This document shows, piece by piece, positions 11,941-24,300 of a stretch of DNA of 64,000 bases (position 1 is its first letter; each line of letters starts with the position of its first letter). Source of the DNA: Thermomucor indicae-seudaticae (taxonomy: Eukaryota; Mucoromycota; Mucoromycetes; Mucorales; Lichtheimiaceae); NCBI GenBank assembly GCA_000787465.1, contig JSYX01000027.1, forward strand, positions 24,504-88,503, given 5' to 3'. Position numbers and translations under genes: made by a program. The notes beneath the pieces were generated by a model. That model did no database searches. It saw only the letters and a program-made list of their open reading frames with translations, and was not told the DNA's origin.

Positions 11941-14397
11941 ATGCAAGCGTCTTCGGCACAGAATCTTAGCCCGCCTGAGGGTACCGTTTCTGGTCAAGGT
12001 AAAAAACATCCGTCATCACCATAGATTGGCAGTCGGATGGAACTCATCTGAAAGCCGCCGTTTAGACCCAAAGAAGCCGCTTCGGAACTCCAGTTCTCGT
12101 CGGTCACTTGTGAATGTCTTCAGCGGAATATCTGCGAAGGGAGGAGTCCCAGCCAATCGCACCGTGAGATCGCACAAGTCCACTTCGTCATTGCTGGGCA
12201 ACAAGGCGCATGTCACCAAAGTCTACAATACGGGCGCCGCGCCGCCACCCTCCTTACAAAGCGAAACGCCGACAATAGAAGTTCAATACACGCATCGCCC
12301 CAATGATCCTTATCCTGTACCAGGCGGATCCCATTCAGCTATTACCCTCGACGCCTCTTCAGTATCCGACGCTACTGAGAATGACCGACCCATGGCTAAC
12401 AATGAAGCCCTTGCCAAAGCCCGGGATCGTTCAACTCTAAAGGATGTACTAGATAAAGTAGTGGGTGGATTTAACGGTAACGAGAAGTCGGACGATTTGG
12501 TATTGGGCAAGAAGCTAAAACGCAGTTCTTCTCTTTGTAGGAGGCAACAGCACATCGGGCAAAGTGATTGATATCTCGTCTCCCTACAATACCAAACATG
12601 TCACACACGTCGGGTTTGACTCGAGCACTGGAGAGTTCACCGGTCTCCCGAGGCAGTGGCAGGTGCTGTTGACACAGAGTGGTATCACAAAGAAAGAGCA
12701 AGAACAAAATCCACAAGTACGTTCAGCTCTCGAATTGGTCGTGGAAACTTTATACCTCACCCTTGGATATAGGCTGTAATAGATGCCATCGAATTTCTTC
12801 AGAATAGCCAGGCCCAAAAGGAGGAGACAGTGTGGGAAAAGATACCGAAAAAGCATCCTACGCTATCAGCTATATATGACAAACAGGAAGAAGTGGATGA
12901 ATCGGCAAAATCAGCGGAAAAAAACACGACACTTAGTAAAGCCTGGCGTCGTTTATCGAAACTCACTACTGCTGGAGAGCACAAGACAGCCGGTTCGCGA
13001 ACTCCAGAGACAACTGTAAGCTAAATGGGCGCGAAAATTGATGATGAAGATACTCATTGTGTATATAATATGTAAAGCTATCTGAGGAGCCTGCTTCTCA
13101 TGGTAGGGTAAAGAATTATCTGACTTGTAGGAATACCAGTACTCATCTGCAAGATGAAGATAATACGGACGACGCCTCCGGAGCAAACAAAACGGTACCC
13201 AGCAGCACTACCAGTTCTGATTCCAAGTCTACCGCTCAAGACGAAAGAGCTGGAGATGATAAAAAGAGGACTTCCTTGGCTCCTCCATCGAGCGGCGTCG
13301 TAAAACGACGTGTTTCCAAAGAGAAAGGAATGAAAGACGAGGAACTCATGACCCGACTGAAGGAAATATGTATTCTTGCAGATCCAACAAAAGTATATAC
13401 TAATATGGTGAAAATTGGTCAAGGGTATGTATGCGAAAAATGCTAGCACGCGCTTGCGCTTTAGAGCTAAAATCTCGACTCAAAGGGCTTCAGGTGGAGT
13501 TTACACTGCGCAGCTGACCAAGTCATCCAAGAAAGACGAATCCGTAGCAATCAAACAAATGAACCTATTGCAGCAACCCAAAAAGGAGCTCATCATTAAC
13601 GAAATCATAGTCATGAAGCGGTCAAAGCACAAGAACATTGTCAACTACATTGATTCGTATCTGTGGAAGAACGATTTATGGGTAGTCATGGAATATATGC
13701 AGGGAGGAAGTCTTACGGACGTCGTGACATGCAACATGATGACGGAAGGACAGATAGCTGCTGTCTGCCGTGAGGTTTTGGAAGGCTTGCATCATTTGCA
13801 TTCGAACGGAGTAATACATCGTGATATCAAGAGCGACAATATTCTGCTAAGTCTTGACGGCAACATAAAACTAAGTAAGTCTGGCACCTAATTCGCTGTT
13901 GGACGGATACTGATTTGTGTTTAGCCGACTTCGGCTTCTGCGCACAGCTACATGATGGACAATCGAAGCGCACAACGATGGTTGGAACACCTTACTGGGT
14001 ATGTGAGCCGTAATATGTTGTAAAGCGGTAGCTTATAAGTAGTACCTATTAGATGGCGCCAGAGGTTGTGACCCGGAAAGAATACGGACCGAAAGTCGAC
14101 ATATGGTCACTCGGGATCATGGCGATTGAAATGGTAGAAGGCGAGCCACCGTACCTAAATGAAAATCCATTGAGAGCTCTATACCTTATCGCAACAAACG
14201 GCACACCGCAGTTACAAAGCCCTGAATCCCTGACCGAAGTCTTTCGGGAATTCCTTGCTCAGTGTTTGCAGGTTGATCCAGAAAAGAGACCTTCAGCCTC
14301 GAAAATGCTCGAGCATGAGTTCCTTAGTAAAGCCGACCCGCTTAGTTCCTTGGCACCCTTGATCCAGGCAGCTAGAGAGAACGCTCAGGCTGTCTAA
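11941..14397 (+). CDS. p21-activated (Ste20/Cla4/PAK) serine/threonine kinase
   Basis: Exons 11941-11998, 12033-12476, 12541-12716, 12773-13015, 13078-13424, 13486-13874, 13925-13998 and 14053-14397 are phase-consistent and give about 691 residues. A CRIB motif starts in the third exon ([19 protein letters not shown]), so the kinase should bind Cdc42/Rac GTP. A Ser/Thr-rich linker follows, then the kinase domain: IGQGASGGVY loop, VAIK lysine, [11 protein letters not shown] catalytic loop, DFGF, VGTPYW/MAPE activation segment. No PH domain is visible, so it looks closer to Ste20/PAK1 than to Cla4 (inference). The first intron is uncertain: a 34-base intron (11999-12032) or a 52-base version with an earlier donor both keep frame. 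Everything from 12033 onwards is firm. Confidence 0.9.
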
Positions 14398-14992
14398 CTA
14401 ACTCATCCTATACATACATACCTTAATTTTCTAGTAGTGCTTACTTCACTATCGCTGTTTGTTTACTCTCGATTTGTATGTTGAAGTAGCATCCAGAAAA
14501 CAAAAATACTTGGTGAAATATGGCATGGAATAAGCAACTGTATTTCTGCTGCTGTGTGAAGACATTGCATACAAAATCGCCCAGATACTTGCCGACGCCG
14601 AAATTCTGGAATAATGCGCGCGGGAAAAGACGGTTTGCATGTAGACATGTGTCACAAGACGATATGATGTAAATCCTCTTTACCTCGCGTCGTTCAATAT
14701 AAATAAGCTACGCTTGGACCAATACTTGTATGGTAAGTGTAAAGTGATAGGGATCATGAGGTAAGCCAAGACAGGGTCGTCATGGACAAAACTCCGCTAC
14801 GGGAAAGTGGGTTTTGTTGGGTGGGAAGATTCGGAAGCTGGCAGCTTCCAATCCAATAACATGATTGTTCCCCACAAAGAAGGCCCTACCGCGTATCGTC
14901 TCCTATATTGCTTTTTATTTATCGGACGGGATACTATACAATGTTTACAAGGTGAAGGGGAAGGTATAGGGTACGAGCGAAAGAAGGGAAGA
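14398..14992. other. Intergenic region between convergent kinase and hexokinase genes
   Basis: This holds the 3' flanks of two convergent genes. Nothing coding is supported; the short open frames present have no recognisable features. Confidence 0.5.
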
Positions 14993-16585
14993 TTATTTCT
15001 GAGAAGAAGCGATCATAGCGATAATGGCAGCACCCAATCCAGAGCCATCTCTTGCGAGTGCAAACTTGACCTTGTTTGCTGCCTGAACACCAAAGAGTTC
15101 GACCATGGCTTCCCGCATGTTCTTTTCGTAATTTGGATAGAATTCGAAAAGCGAGCCATCGATAGCGATGGTGCATCCCTTGTTGATCACATCGCAGTGG
15201 GTCATGACACCCGTTAATCCGCAAGCCGAAAGACGTGCAGCCCGGCGGCCCACAAAGTGGCTAATCAACTTGACCATCTGTCGATCGACCAGGGTCGTCG
15301 AAGGGATGTTGAGCGTGTCCTCCAGGATACGCTTGGTTTCCAGCAATTCGTCCGAGTTGTCGCTCTCAATGGTCGACATGTAGGCTGTCTCGAAACTCCA
15401 CTGCTTGTTGAGCTCTCGCGACGAACGACCGTTGAAGAGCAAGTAGCGATCAATCAGCTGGAGCATCACGTTACGGGCAATCTCGCCCAGATACATGCCA
15501 GAGATCATCTTTTCGTACAGTTGCTGATGCGTGTTGATGGATTCCCGATCCAGTTTGTTGTCATAGATCGTGAATGGCAACACCCGCCGTTCACAGTCAA
15601 AGGCACCCCATTCCATGTTGATGACCATCTCGTCCGAGCCAGTCGGACCGCGATTCCACTTTTTGATGTTCTCCATCTTCTCATAGTAGCCTGTATATGT
15701 ATAGAGTGAGTCGAGCTTTTCTTTCTGTATTATAAGGAAGACTTACTTGCGTTGCTACCAGTGCCCATGATGACGCCCATGGTTGTTTCAGGGTAACTGT
15801 AAGCATAAGCCATCAAGGTTCCGACGGTGTCATTGACAATCTGGGCAAAGTTCGGAGATGAGGTTGTTATTTTCCAAATACAGAAGGGGTCCCGCACTGA
15901 ACGCTACGGGACGGGAAACTTACGGCAGCAATGTTTACGGGCAAATTCCGTCTGCGGAAAGCATCTTGAAGCAAGATAGCAGGATCTTTATCGACTGCGC
16001 CAGCGCAAGCGAAACCTTTTGTCCATTGTTTCAAGAGACCACGGTTGATTTTTGTCTGGAAAATCGGGAAAGAAAAGGTGAAGCCAAGTTGGAGTTCTTC
16101 ATTGTCGTTGACATCATCCAATGAGCCATGTTCCGTAATAAAACTGTCGACACAGTCGGCAATAAAGTCACACAGATCACGCATATCGCCTCGCTTGAGT
16201 GCTTCAGACACCACAAACTTTTGCTGTTTTACCGAGTATTGACCCTGTCCCTTCAACTCAAATTCACAGACTCGTAGGTTGGTGCCACCCAAATCAAGTG
16301 CCAGGTATCGTCCAGTCTCATGACCTGTGGGTCGTCCCGTCACAAAACTGGGGATCATCGCCACTGCCAAAAAGTCAGCACTCCTTGTACTTTGAACGCT
16401 TGTTTGGATATACCTGTTGCGCCCTCATGGTCCAAGCCTTTACGCATCTCGACCACAAATTGATCAACAATGGCTTGCAACTGTTCTGTAGTCACTTCAA
16501 ATTCGGCAGCCACCGCGTTGATGGCCTGGTTCTGTGCTTCAGTACCGTCCACCTTGTAGACCGTCTTTGGCTTAGGAGGCATCAT
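14993..16585 (-). CDS. Hexokinase
   Basis: Four exons (16585-16414, 16363-15924, 15840-15747, 15690-14993) join in frame to 467 residues, normal for a fungal hexokinase. It phosphorylates glucose/fructose at C6 using ATP in the first step of glycolysis. Visible motifs are VAMIPSFVTGRPTGHETG, the ATP-binding phosphate 1 loop LALDLGGTNLRV, the sugar-binding region LGFTFSFP with KGFACAG, and IVNDTVGTLMAYAY with the catalytic Asp. MGTGSNASYYE and INMEWGAF (glucose contacts) follow, then a C-terminal phosphate/adenosine region ending DGSGLGAAIIA. The start has two adjacent ATGs (16585 and 16582). The protein lacks any obvious targeting signal, so it is probably cytosolic. Confidence 0.96.
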
Positions 16586-17187
16586 TTACGTATATTGTGT
16601 TGCGAAAGAAAAGAGAGAAGGGAAGAAAGAATGGAATAAAGTGGGGCAGGGAAGAAACGGAAAAGTCTTTTATAGTCAAGCGCTGTGCAACCAGCAAGTG
16701 TGTGGCAAATTACGTCGCCAAAAAATTCGTTCCTGATCGGACTCTGAAAATGTCTACTCAGCCACTGCTACCCCTCCACACAGGTAAATACGCCGGCCAC
16801 TCACATGCTGTAGCTACGCTTACGGCTACCTTATTTGCAGCGTCAGATGCTGGAGAGGCTTCTGCCGACGTGCCAGATATACACCATGCCACATTTAAGG
16901 GACAAAGTAAATAAAGACTATCATATGCTCCAATGTTGATTTATTGTTCTTGTAGCATTGGTAAGAGACCATGTGTCCATGTATACAACACTTCACTCAT
17001 CGACGTTGTTAAAGCGCTTTTTTGTATTCTTTCGCGTCGAGTTTAACCTGGTTTGCGAGAGAAATATGGAAGAGTGCCTGTAAACTTATTGTCATCGCGC
17101 GTAAACTTTTAGTTCAAGGACGCTAAAGAAATTACCAATAGGCGCAAAACTGGGTTTCTGTTCAAAGTAGACCAAGCGCAAACAACA
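16586..17187. other. Hexokinase upstream region and peptidase 3' flank
   Basis: This contains the hexokinase promoter. A plus-strand open frame from an ATG at 16750 could encode 54 residues, but nothing supports it as a gene. Confidence 0.4.
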
Positions 17188-17949
17188 CTATCTTGAATAA
17201 TCTTCGAATTTCGCGGGTATCAATGCATTTTGAACTAAACGACATTCAGGCCATAACTGCAAAAAGGGTTGTTTAGAATCACAGTGTAAGAAACAAGGAA
17301 AGATAAGCCTACCCGAGCAAATACACGGCCACGTATGAGTCCCATGGCAACCGGACCATAATATCTTGAATCGGTTGAATTGCTTAAATTGTCACCTACG
17401 ACCCAGACATGACCCTCTGGCACCTTTTTTTTCACCGACGAAACTTTAATGCTTGCGCATTACGTTTGTTCGCCTGTAATTGCTCACTTGGATATATTTT
17501 CGTTCAGAAGCCGTAGGATCCACGCAAATACTGTCACCGGGCTTTATATATATACATCGTTAGACTCTTAAGTCATGACCGCCTCCACGCTTTTCATTTG
17601 TTATTTACCAATCCCAATATCCTCTTCAGCACGGCACGACCGGGCGCGGCAGGCGAGATGCACACAATAACATCACCCATCTGATACCCTCGAAAACGCG
17701 GCGTGACATGTTCTACCGCAACAATGTCTCCCGTCATGTTAAAGTTTGGCAACATGGAAGGGCCCATGCACTAACCATCATTAGAGTTCAAAAAAGACAA
17801 TGAATAGGACATATACGCTTACTCACAAATGTTGCCTCCACTACATATTGATTAAAGACATGTGCAAAGCAAGCGAACTGAATTGCGTAGGCTGTACCCC
17901 GTAATAGTTTTGGGCCTGTCTGTCTTATGTATTGAAATAAGCCCATCAT
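17188..17949 (-). CDS. Mitochondrial inner membrane peptidase subunit (IMP1-like signal peptidase)
   Basis: Five exons (17949-17827, 17770-17609, 17541-17488, 17423-17313, 17256-17188) give 172 residues, typical of the S26 family IMP subunits. These Ser/Lys-dyad proteases cleave sorting signals of proteins delivered to the intermembrane space. Box B with the catalytic Ser is [10 protein letters not shown]. The catalytic Lys lies in [13 protein letters not shown] (box D), and box E is [20 protein letters not shown]. One N-terminal hydrophobic helix ([11 protein letters not shown]) would anchor it. [11 protein letters not shown] favours IMP1 over IMP2, but the assignment between subunits is inference. 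Every junction keeps frame. The acceptor of exon 4 lies directly after an A-run. Confidence 0.9.
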
Positions 17950-19345
17950 ACAACAACTTGTATTCCCATCGCCCTGCTGTTCCGTAACAAATAGTGGACG
18001 CGTACAGCGTGGCCCCACCGTTTGAGTGACCGCTTTTTCGTATTCCTCTAAATCTCAACCCAACACTGACGAGGCAAGCAGCGCGTTCCACTGGTCATCA
18101 CACACGCATGGCCACAGAAACGTCAGAAATGGAGTATATTCTACGTACTGTTCCAGATCCTACCTACTTATCCTGAGCTTCGACTCGGATACTTATTTTG
18201 ATGCCTGGTTCGATGACACTGCTTGTTGTCATGGTACCTGGAATCACATGATATGTTGGATCCACAGGGCGACTTGGGTAGACGACCCAAGAAATAATCA
18301 AGGCTTCGGGCGATGTCAAAGGAAACGGCTTCACGCCACGACAGTTGTGAAAGCAGCGTCGAGGAAACAGAACTTTGCGCGGACAACGACGTAGGCCATG
18401 AGCCAAGCATGTAAAAAGTATTAGTCTAGCAATTGTACCATTGCTCGTACGCCAGATAATGTTCGTCGAACACACTGAATATAGTAAAGAGCAGTTTATA
18501 AAGCACCAGGTCCGTATTACTCTGTGAGCCAGATACTTTATAACGTTTCGGCTACGTTAATATCGTATAAACAGAAAGATTACTCTCTAGCAATACTATC
18601 ACTGACATGCTTTTCTGTAACCTTTTCCGACCTCTGACAGATTTTTCTCTTCATAATCTAGTTTCTGACAGTTTTTTTTTGTAACGTCTGGAGGTTGTTA
18701 AACGCTCCACGCAGGTCCCGCGTGGTCACCTAGTCTTTTCTAGGATTCGCAACCTTTCGGCACGCTCTGTAACACCTCTGTGGACATAAGAAAACAACTT
18801 GACCTTTCAAAGGCGGAGGGAGGTATCGCATGATCTTATAAGACACGGTGAGTGTCTATGATGTCTTTCTAGGCTCTGTGTTTTTTTTCCATCGACGCGT
18901 GACCTCCATTGTTAGCCACAAGGTCAGCTCGTGGTTAGAAATCTGTAGGCTCCCTGTTCATTGTTTTCCCACAACGATTAACTTCAGCTTCGGTCTTATA
19001 AGAGAGACTTCTCGCGAGGTAACTCTTGCTTATGAACTCACAAGCAGCAAGCTTGCGTTATGAGCCCTATACTAGAAGACAGGAGGACAATCGCGAATGG
19101 GTTTACTGTTTCAGGTTTTTATGAGAATATTGTGTGGCCAATGGCGAAACTAGAGCGGATGTAAACAGTTACAACAGCGTATGATGAAGCATGACATGTT
19201 GAATGCCAGCAGTATTGCTTCTCATGATGTGGAATAAAGGGACGTTTGGTATGGCATGTTGAGGTTCTGGTATTCCTAAGCCACAGCTACGTCACTTTTA
19301 AAGAGGTTCTTTGGAGGGTGGAGGGGCTGTAACTTAACAAAAAAT
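17950..19345. other. Intergenic region with at most a weak small ORF
   Basis: A minus-strand open frame (18475-18164, 103 codons, no ATG at its upstream end) is present but shows no family signature. The 3' part carries T-runs (18669-18678) and nothing else recognisable. This region must hold the promoter of the IMP1-like gene on the left and of the gene at 19346 on the right. Confidence 0.4.
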
Positions 19346-19993
19346 ATGCTGAGACAGAACATGCTAAGAATTGTACAACGGTCATCCTCATTAATCACGC
19401 GACGGTATCAGTCAAGTGCGGCAGCTGTAGCCGCCGTGGAATCTCAACAACCTGAGCAGCAACGCAGAGAATCGCTTTTCGTTGGCTTGGGAGGTTCTGA
19501 GGAAGGACAGTCGGCTACCGAACAACAACCAGCTCGTGATAACAGACGACGATTCGACAGAGAAGGGCGTCAACAACGTAATAATAACAATAATCGCAGA
19601 CCCCGACGAAGAAACTCTGTTATTGCACAAAACAGTAGTAATAATGCGACAGCTGTTCGTCGTCAAGTCAAGACGTTTCTAGCTCAGGACATTGATTGGG
19701 AAGCAATGGCCACACCGATGCAACAGCAACAACAAAAGATACCCGCCGCGTCCATATCGTCATCAACCACAGAGGAGCAGCTGTCTGTGGGACAAGAATC
19801 TGGTGAATATCAGCGGTATCTGGACGTTGTCGAACAGCAGGAATGGAGTCCGGCCGTTGATAAGACACCGTTCAAAGTTTTGGTGGGAGGCAACGCTAGC
19901 TACAGCGTCGAACAGAAAGCAACTTTCCTGGCAACTGTATCTAGTGCAACGCAATCAGCAGCAGCAGCAGCACCGGCACCAGCCAAAAAGTAA
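19346..19993 (+). CDS. Unknown protein with probable mitochondrial presequence
   Basis: This is a single exon of 215 residues. The first 22 residues are rich in Arg, Ser and Leu without acidic residues (MLRQNMLRIVQRSSSLITRR), the pattern of a mitochondrial targeting peptide, with a likely cleavage near RRYQSS. The middle is basic and Asn/Gln/Arg-rich (NNNNNRRPRRRNSV). The C-terminal half contains DIDWEAM and WSPAVDKTPFKVLVGGNASYS, which look like conserved short motifs, and an Ala/Pro-rich end. I recognise no family. The Arg-rich segment could bind RNA, so a mitoribosome-associated role is possible, but that is speculation. An ATG at the start and the absence of frame breaks support a real gene. 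Confidence 0.7.
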   Translation: MLRQNMLRIVQRSSSLITRRYQSSAAAVAAVESQQPEQQRRESLFVGLGGSEEGQSATEQQPARDNRRRFDREGRQQRNNNNNRRPRRRNSVIAQNSSNNATAVRRQVKTFLAQDIDWEAMATPMQQQQQKIPAASISSSTTEEQLSVGQESGEYQRYLDVVEQQEWSPAVDKTPFKVLVGGNASYSVEQKATFLATVSSATQSAAAAAPAPAKK

Positions 19994-20177
19994 ATTTATA
20001 TTTACTAATAAATGTAGATGTGCTTGACAGCGGAAGAATATCTGACTGCCTGTGTGTGACCCGAAGGGAATGACACCATTGGTCCCGCGGGATCCACACA
20101 CACGCGCATGTTTCTGCTATTTTTGCATTTCCTGTTTTCTTTGTTGTTGTCTCTTTTTCGTTTGATTCATTGTTTAC

Positions 20178-21267
20178 ATGTGGGCCCGCTCTACTGCGGC
20201 TAGTACTACTACAAGAGTTCGTCGCTCGAACAGCAAGCCACGACCGCCAACACCATTTTGGTTTGGTGGAGCAGCGTCATGCGCAGCCACCTTTGTATCA
20301 CACCCGTTTGACCTTACCAAAGTACGATTGCAGACCATTCGACAACCAGAATCAAAATCGTCAGTGTTTGCAGAATGGCGGCGATTTCGTCCAACGGCCA
20401 TGTTTAACGTTATGCGGGATATTTCACGTACAGAAGGAATCGGTGCTCTTTATAGCGGGTTGTCGGCGAGTTTGTTGAGGCAGGGGACGTATTCTACCGT
20501 CCGGTTCGGTCTTTATGACAAGTTTAAATATGCCGTGGCCGGTGATGCAAGTATGTTTAGCAAAGAAGAAAAGAGAGAATCGATTTATTTATGTACATGT
20601 AGAACCCGGCTTTGGTCAACTCTTGTTTTGTTCTACTGCCGCGGGTATTCTAGGAGGTGCCTTTGGTAACCCAAGCGACGTGGTGAATGTTCGGATGCAG
20701 AACGATGGCCAGCTTCCACCGGAACAACGACGGAATTATAGAAACGTGATTCATGGCATGTTGCGGATATGCCGTGAGGAAGGCCCACATGTCCTGCTGC
20801 GAGGACTAGGATCCAGTACGCATCGAGCTGTGTTGATGACCGTGTCCCAAATGACAAGCTATGATGTGTTTAAAGACAAGATGTTTGTCGGTTACTTTCA
20901 GTATCATGACGGTTTGGGAACCCACTTTGGTTCCAGTGTCCTGGCCGTAAGTTCCCTCACCTCCGCCCACATAATTTATAAACTGAACTTTGGATCATTA
21001 TAGGCTCTGGTAGCGACCACTGTATGCTCCCCGCTTGACGTAGTGAAAACTCGCATTATGAATGCTCATTCGATCGATAGAGCAAGAAACCGCCCCATCA
21101 AAATCATGATTCACATGGCTGAGACTGAAGGATTCGGCTCGTTATTTAGAGGTTGGATGCCTGCATTTGTAAGACTTGGCCCGCATACCATTGTCACGTT
21201 CATGGTGCTTGAACAACTCAAGGAATGGCATACTCAATGGTTCTCGCTTGAGGATGATGATGCCTAA
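20178..21267 (+). CDS. Mitochondrial carrier, dicarboxylate-carrier (DIC1)-like
   Basis: Three exons (20178-20550, 20603-20946, 21004-21267) give 326 residues. Three mitochondrial carrier repeats are present, each with the PxD/ExxK/R signature: HPFDLTKVRLQ, NPSDVVNVRMQ and SPLDVVKTRIM. Each repeat also has a matching even-helix glycine motif (GALYSGLSASLLRQ, GLGSSTHRAV, GSLFRGWMPAFVRLGP). The combination RLQ / NVRMQNDGQLP / KTRIMN is characteristic of dicarboxylate carriers, which exchange malate or succinate for phosphate across the inner membrane. The substrate is inferred from these motifs, and other members of the oxoglutarate/dicarboxylate branch are possible. The short basic leader before the first helix is not conserved. 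Confidence 0.92.
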
Positions 21268-21425
21268 GCCTTTGTATACTGTACATACTACATTCATACA
21301 TAGTAATATTTCCTGATACGTCTTGCATGCTTCACTTCAAATATCACCCTCCTCGAACTTGCATATAACATTATGGTGGATAATCTCCTATACATAAAGC
21401 ATTCCCCTTATACGGCGAAAGTTTT

Positions 21426-23263
21426 TTATTCACTAGCAACTACGCCTCCAGCACCCAATTTGAAGCGTTTGGTTACTGCTCGTGGTATCTCTTCTTCGTG
21501 GTGTGTCACCAGAATAAGCGATTGGTCTGGTCTCATGTGCTCTTCCAGCCATCGGTTAACGTTCTTGATCATGGTTCCGTCTAAGCCTTGGAACGGTTCA
21601 TCCCAGATCACAAGATCAGGCATCTTGACCTAAGCAGGAAAAAAACCGAGTTAGAATGAAATAGAAAGGCAAATGTGAATGAGGCGGTGTTCTAACGAAC
21701 CAATGAACGGATCAAAAGCACCATGCGCTGTTCACCGGTAGACATGTCTCGAAGTCGACGGTCGATAAATGACTCCATACCAAAGTCTTTAAACATTTTC
21801 TGGACAGTCTTGATCTGGTCATCGGATAATTTACGGGGAACAACGGTGTCAAAGAAGCCAGTGCCAGCAGCCTCCAAAGCCGTTAGGGCTTGATTGAAAT
21901 ACAAATGGATCTCTGGGCTGAGGAGACCCACACGCTGCTTGATATCCCAGATGGATTCGCCTGTCCCACGTCGACGACCAAAGAGGTACAGCTCGTTGGC
22001 ATAGGCCTGTGGATGATCGCCGGTTAAAAACGAAAGCAGTGTCGTCTTGCCAGAACCTTTTCAACCACAATTTTAAGCTTAAAACAGGTGCGGATGGGAA
22101 ATAGAGTAATGTTTTCAAACTTTACCATTGGGGCCTAATAGAGCCCAGCGTTCACCTTGCCTGACTGTCCAAGTGATATTATTCAAGATCTTTTTGCCAC
22201 CGTAAATGACATTGACGTTCTTGAGCTCTACAACGGGTGAATTGCTGGATGTTTCATCAGTAGCAGCAGCAGCAGCAGCCAAATAAGCTTCCCGTTCGCG
22301 GTTTTCTTGTTCTTGCTCAATTTTCCGTTGCGCAAGGTATTCGTGGGGCTTGCCTTGCCAAGCAATCTTCATGTCCTTCATGGACCACACATCGGTCACC
22401 CAAGAAGGGAATTCGTCTTGAGGTCGCAAAACGAGCACCACAGGTAGACCAGAATCTGTCAGTTGGCCAAGGATATCCAAAAGTTTTTGACGATGCTGTA
22501 CATCCAAGCCCACTAAATCAAAATATATTAGCTGTTTTGTCTTATATACGAAAGAGAACAAGATAGAAACTTTACTTAGTGGTTCATCAAGAATCAGCAA
22601 TTTCGGTTGACGCAGCAGGGCACGCGCAATACGGGCCCGTCGTGTCTGGCCATTCGACAATTTGACAAAGGATAACGGAAGCAGATGGGCGATATCCAGC
22701 TGTTCGGCCACCTTCTCAATAGCGGTTTGATCTTGATTCAAACTTTCAAGGTAATTCTGGAGTGTCACGTCATTGTCTGGGTCGCTTATTATTTTTTATG
22801 CATAATGAGTTTTCCTTTCCTTCCACGTTTTCTCTTTCGTGTAATACCTAAAATTGAATCGTTCTTGGTAATAATGTCCAGAATACGAAAATGCTTTGGA
22901 TTCCTCCTTAAAGGAGACAAGATGTACCTGGTTTGAAATGTATGGCGATTGGGTCCGGTCCACCACTGGCCATTGAGCAGCTGTCACGGGCTGAATCAGG
23001 TGTCGACCGGACAAAGCCTCTGCCAGTGTTGTTTTGCCAGCACTAACGGGCCCTACAATGACGAGTCGCTGATCTCGCTGAATGGACAAGGACAAGTCTT
23101 TCAATGCAGGTTCCTTGGCTCCAAATCGATACACGTTAGCATTCTTGAACTCGACCAAGGTGTCTCTTGTAGACTTGAACCGTATTGTTGTCGGCTTTCC
23201 AGTGCAGAATCGCAATAGTGTGGCAGTAGTATCGGGACGAGGGAGGGAGCGTAACAAAAGCAT
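21426..23263 (-). CDS. Twin ABC ATPase, PhrA/YDR061w-like, probably mitochondrial
   Basis: Five exons (23263-22848, 22784-22576, 22512-22126, 22056-21701, 21629-21426) give 523 residues. There are two ABC nucleotide-binding domains and no membrane helices. Domain 1 has Walker A GPVSAGKTT, signature LSNGQTRRARIARALLR and Walker B LLILDEPLMGLD. Domain 2 has GPNGSGKTT (split by an intron), signature MSTGEQRMVLLIRSLV and LVIWDEPFQGLDG with the H-loop VTHHEEEIP. An alanine run (about residues 290-300) joins the halves. The layout matches bacterial ModF/PhrA and yeast YDR061w proteins, whose function is poorly known. The N terminus (MLLLRSLPRPDTTATLLRF) looks like a mitochondrial presequence. The VSAGKT variation in Walker A still keeps the GKT core. 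Confidence 0.88.
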
Positions 23264-24300
23264 TGCGTTGCGCGTTCAACTTGCTTATGATTACGTACGC
23301 GACCGTTTACATGCGACTTTTTTCTGTCAGGATGACTGCAGCGGCTGATGGACCAATCCCCGATATCCTTGGGAGTTCTCCGATCTCTGAAAGCGCCAAA
23401 GTATCGAGATATGTTATCTCGACCAAAAGATGAGAGATGCCAGCTTTCCATTATCAGGAGTATCCTCTGGGCATTATATTCTATGTTGCGTGGTCAGGGC
23501 TATTGGGAAGTTCAGCAAAGTGAAGCCATGACGGAGCAAACAGTTACACGCAAAGAACGGATCAACAGGCAAGCTCTGGAAAAGGCTATCACGTCCAACG
23601 AAGGCACATCTTTCCTTCCAGGCTTCCACTTTAAAGTTTTTGGCTGGGAACGAGAGGGGGGAGCCAATCAAGCAACCAATACAGCAAACTTGGATGTCCA
23701 AAGTTACTGCTACACAGCTCCGAGAGACTCGATATAATACAGTAACACTGTACCTTGCACCTGAAACAGGATTGCTAACTTTAGATGTAAAAGGTGCATA
23801 CTTGGAGCAGCTCTAGACGTTTCTTCACCGCATTTCCCAATGAAGGTCACATAGCAACTGTATGTCTGCAGGGGAAAGAGATCCCTCGATAACTGAGGGA
23901 TGGAGCACGGACGATTGATTCTGACGAACATTTTCGGGAAGCATTGGCCATTTTCAAAGACTGCTTGATGCGACAGAAACAGGCATCCAGCCATTAAGAG
24001 AAGATCATCATTCTGTGAACGTGTTTTGACGCCCGAAAAGGAAGAAATTCATCTTAATATTGCTTTCTTCAAGTGGTACCAAGAGCCAAGAATCCGCCAC
24101 GTCCCCTTGGTGCGGAAACATATAAGTTCTTGTAGATCTTATTAACGGGATTAGGAAATGCATTGTAACCAGAACACAGAGCGGCTGTGAAAAAGAAAAG
24201 TTCAAGGGAAAAGGGAATACACTTTATTCCTCTTAGACGTAATTGAACCGTTTTTAAGCTTTCTCTCTTTTTTCTCTTCCTTTCTTCTGCAGACTTTTCG
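23264..24300. other. Intergenic region with one unassigned ORF
   Basis: A plus-strand open frame at 23348-23737 (129 codons) has no recognisable motif or compositional support, and a competing frame starts at an ATG near 23332. Nothing else coding is seen. The aspartic-protease-like gene has a pyrimidine-rich tract just before its start (24258-24290). Confidence 0.35.

Noticed and set aside
18164..18475. Minus-strand 103-codon frame beside the IMP1-like gene
   Set aside because: No ATG at its upstream end and no recognisable family; could be chance.
23348..23737. 129-codon plus-strand frame upstream of the protease-like gene
   Set aside because: No motif, competing frame with its own ATG, and no splice or composition support; listed only as part of the intergenic entry.
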